Of a DNA stretch of 6,477 nt, positions 5,863 to 6,477 are shown one piece after another. The translations under genes and the position numbers were made by a program. The notes beneath the pieces are model-generated. The model was given only the letters and a program-made list of their open reading frames with translations. It made no database searches and was not told the DNA's origin. Numbering within the stretch: position 1 is the first letter of the stretch; every line of letters begins with the position of its first letter. Source of the stretch: an uncultured Sutterella sp. (GTDB taxonomy: Bacteria; Pseudomonadota; Gammaproteobacteria; Burkholderiales; Burkholderiaceae_F); the NCBI GenBank assembly GCA_900554675.1, contig USIM01000051.1, positions 1 through 6,477 on the forward strand, written 5' to 3'.

Positions 5863-6477
5863 GAGAATCGCCCTCCTGTTGACTCAATTGAACCGTTTCA
5901 TCGTCAACAAGATACACACCGATGAAAGCGCCCACAAGCATGACCAAAATGATGGACCAACTCGCGGGCATGAAAAGTTGGAACAGGCAATTTAATAACG
6001 CTGTGATAATAACCAAAGCGATTAATTTGCCATTGTGTTGAATGCCGGGAATCAACAAACCTAAAAGGGCTGCATAAAAGGCAATGCCAAAGCTATTAAT
6101 GACGATTTGGGGTAAAAAGTTGGTAAGAAAGGTACCAATGATCGTGCTACCGACAAAGGCAACATACAAAGCCGTGTTTGCCCCTAAAAGGAAAGGGTAG
6201 CTATGGTCTTTGGAAAGAGAAAAAACGGCAAACGTTTCGTCACACAAGGCAAAGGCAGCGATGAGTCGTTGCGCCAGCGTTGTCTCTTTGATTCTCTGCA
6301 TGGCAGAGCTACTCATGACAATATGACGCAGGTTAATGAAAAACGTGCCGATGATAATCGTGGATAGCGCTGCGCCTTGCGTGATCATGCTAATGGCGAG
6401 CAACTCCGCGGAGCCCCCCATCACAATCGCAGACATAAGAATGACTTCAAGAGGCGTCAATCCTGCTTGAACGCCCA
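5855..6477 (-). CDS. azlC: AzlC family large subunit of branched-chain amino acid exporter (5' end outside window)
   Basis: AzlC is the large polytopic inner-membrane subunit of the AzlCD exporter for branched-chain amino acids. About 206 residues are visible and the frame is open to the right edge. The TTG at 6460 reads as internal leucine in GVQAGLTPLEV, a normal AzlC segment, so the true start lies beyond the window. By comparison with a family size near 240, roughly 35 residues are missing. Family hallmarks are MSAIVMGGSAELLA in the first visible membrane segment, FFINLRHIVMSSSA with the NLRH motif, and CDETFAVFS. These are followed by several hydrophobic stretches through VMLVGAFIGVYLV. 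The C-terminal tail is hydrophilic (DDETVQLSQQEGDSHE) and its coding sequence contains the azlD ribosome site. The promoter must be to the right of the window. The substrate is inferred from the family. Confidence 0.9.
   Translation of the reverse strand, partial: GVQAGLTPLEVILMSAIVMGGSAELLAISMITQGAALSTIIIGTFFINLRHIVMSSSAMQRIKETTLAQRLIAAFALCDETFAVFSLSKDHSYPFLLGANTALYVAFVGSTIIGTFLTNFLPQIVINSFGIAFYAALLGLLIPGIQHNGKLIALVIITALLNCLFQLFMPASWSIILVMLVGAFIGVYLVDDETVQLSQQEGDSHE
5872..5877 (-). promoter_or_regulatory. Strong Shine-Dalgarno site for azlD inside azlC
   Basis: The minus strand reads AGGAGG, complementary to the 16S rRNA tail, 9 nt before the azlD ATG at 5862. It lies within the last codons of azlC and fixes the azlD start. 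It is the strongest ribosome site seen in the window. Confidence 0.75.

Noticed and set aside
6458..6460. TTG as the azlC start
   Set aside because: Upstream codons read GVQAG, which continues the usual AzlC sequence; the real start is beyond the window.

Overview
The window looks like chromosome of a betaproteobacterium of the order Burkholderiales, most likely a gut-type Sutterellaceae (Sutterella/Parasutterella-like). This rests on the mltG-tmk-holB housekeeping order, a TtrS-type sensor kinase of the sort that is abundant in that family, a long Burkholderiales-style tyrosine recombinase, and a GC content that looks close to half by eye. The taxonomic call is inference from gene content and remembered family sequences; no search was run.

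Layout. Bases 2-2009 (+) hold a tight operon: the C-terminal 40% of the lytic transglycosylase mltG, thymidylate kinase tmk, and DNA polymerase III delta' subunit holB. The genes abut or overlap by a few bases. The operon ends at an intrinsic terminator (2015-2044). Bases 2024-3523 (-) hold a 499-residue tyrosine recombinase with all catalytic residues, convergent with holB. Divergent from it, 3615-5519 (+), is a TtrS-like membrane histidine kinase with a PhnD-like periplasmic sensor domain. No response regulator or reductase lies beside it. Bases 5554-6477 (-) hold azlD and the 3' part of azlC, a two-component branched-chain amino acid exporter, convergent with the kinase; a 16-bp hairpin lies at the junction. 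Coding density is very high and no gene-free stretch reaches 100 bp.

How the genes relate. The first three are essential or near-essential growth functions (wall polymer release, dTTP supply, clamp loading). The recombinase, kinase and exporter are separate transcription units with no evident joint function. I see no CRISPR, tRNA, insertion sequence, toxin-antitoxin or defence cassette.

The most notable observation is in holB. The reading frame passes directly from the helix after Walker B into the lid domain, so the segment that should carry sensor 1 and the SRC arginine-finger motif (about 40 residues) is absent. Other points of interest are a degenerate G1 box in the kinase and overlapping divergent promoter candidates between recombinase and kinase. 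At both convergent junctions the stop codon of the minus-strand gene sits in or at the loop of a hairpin.
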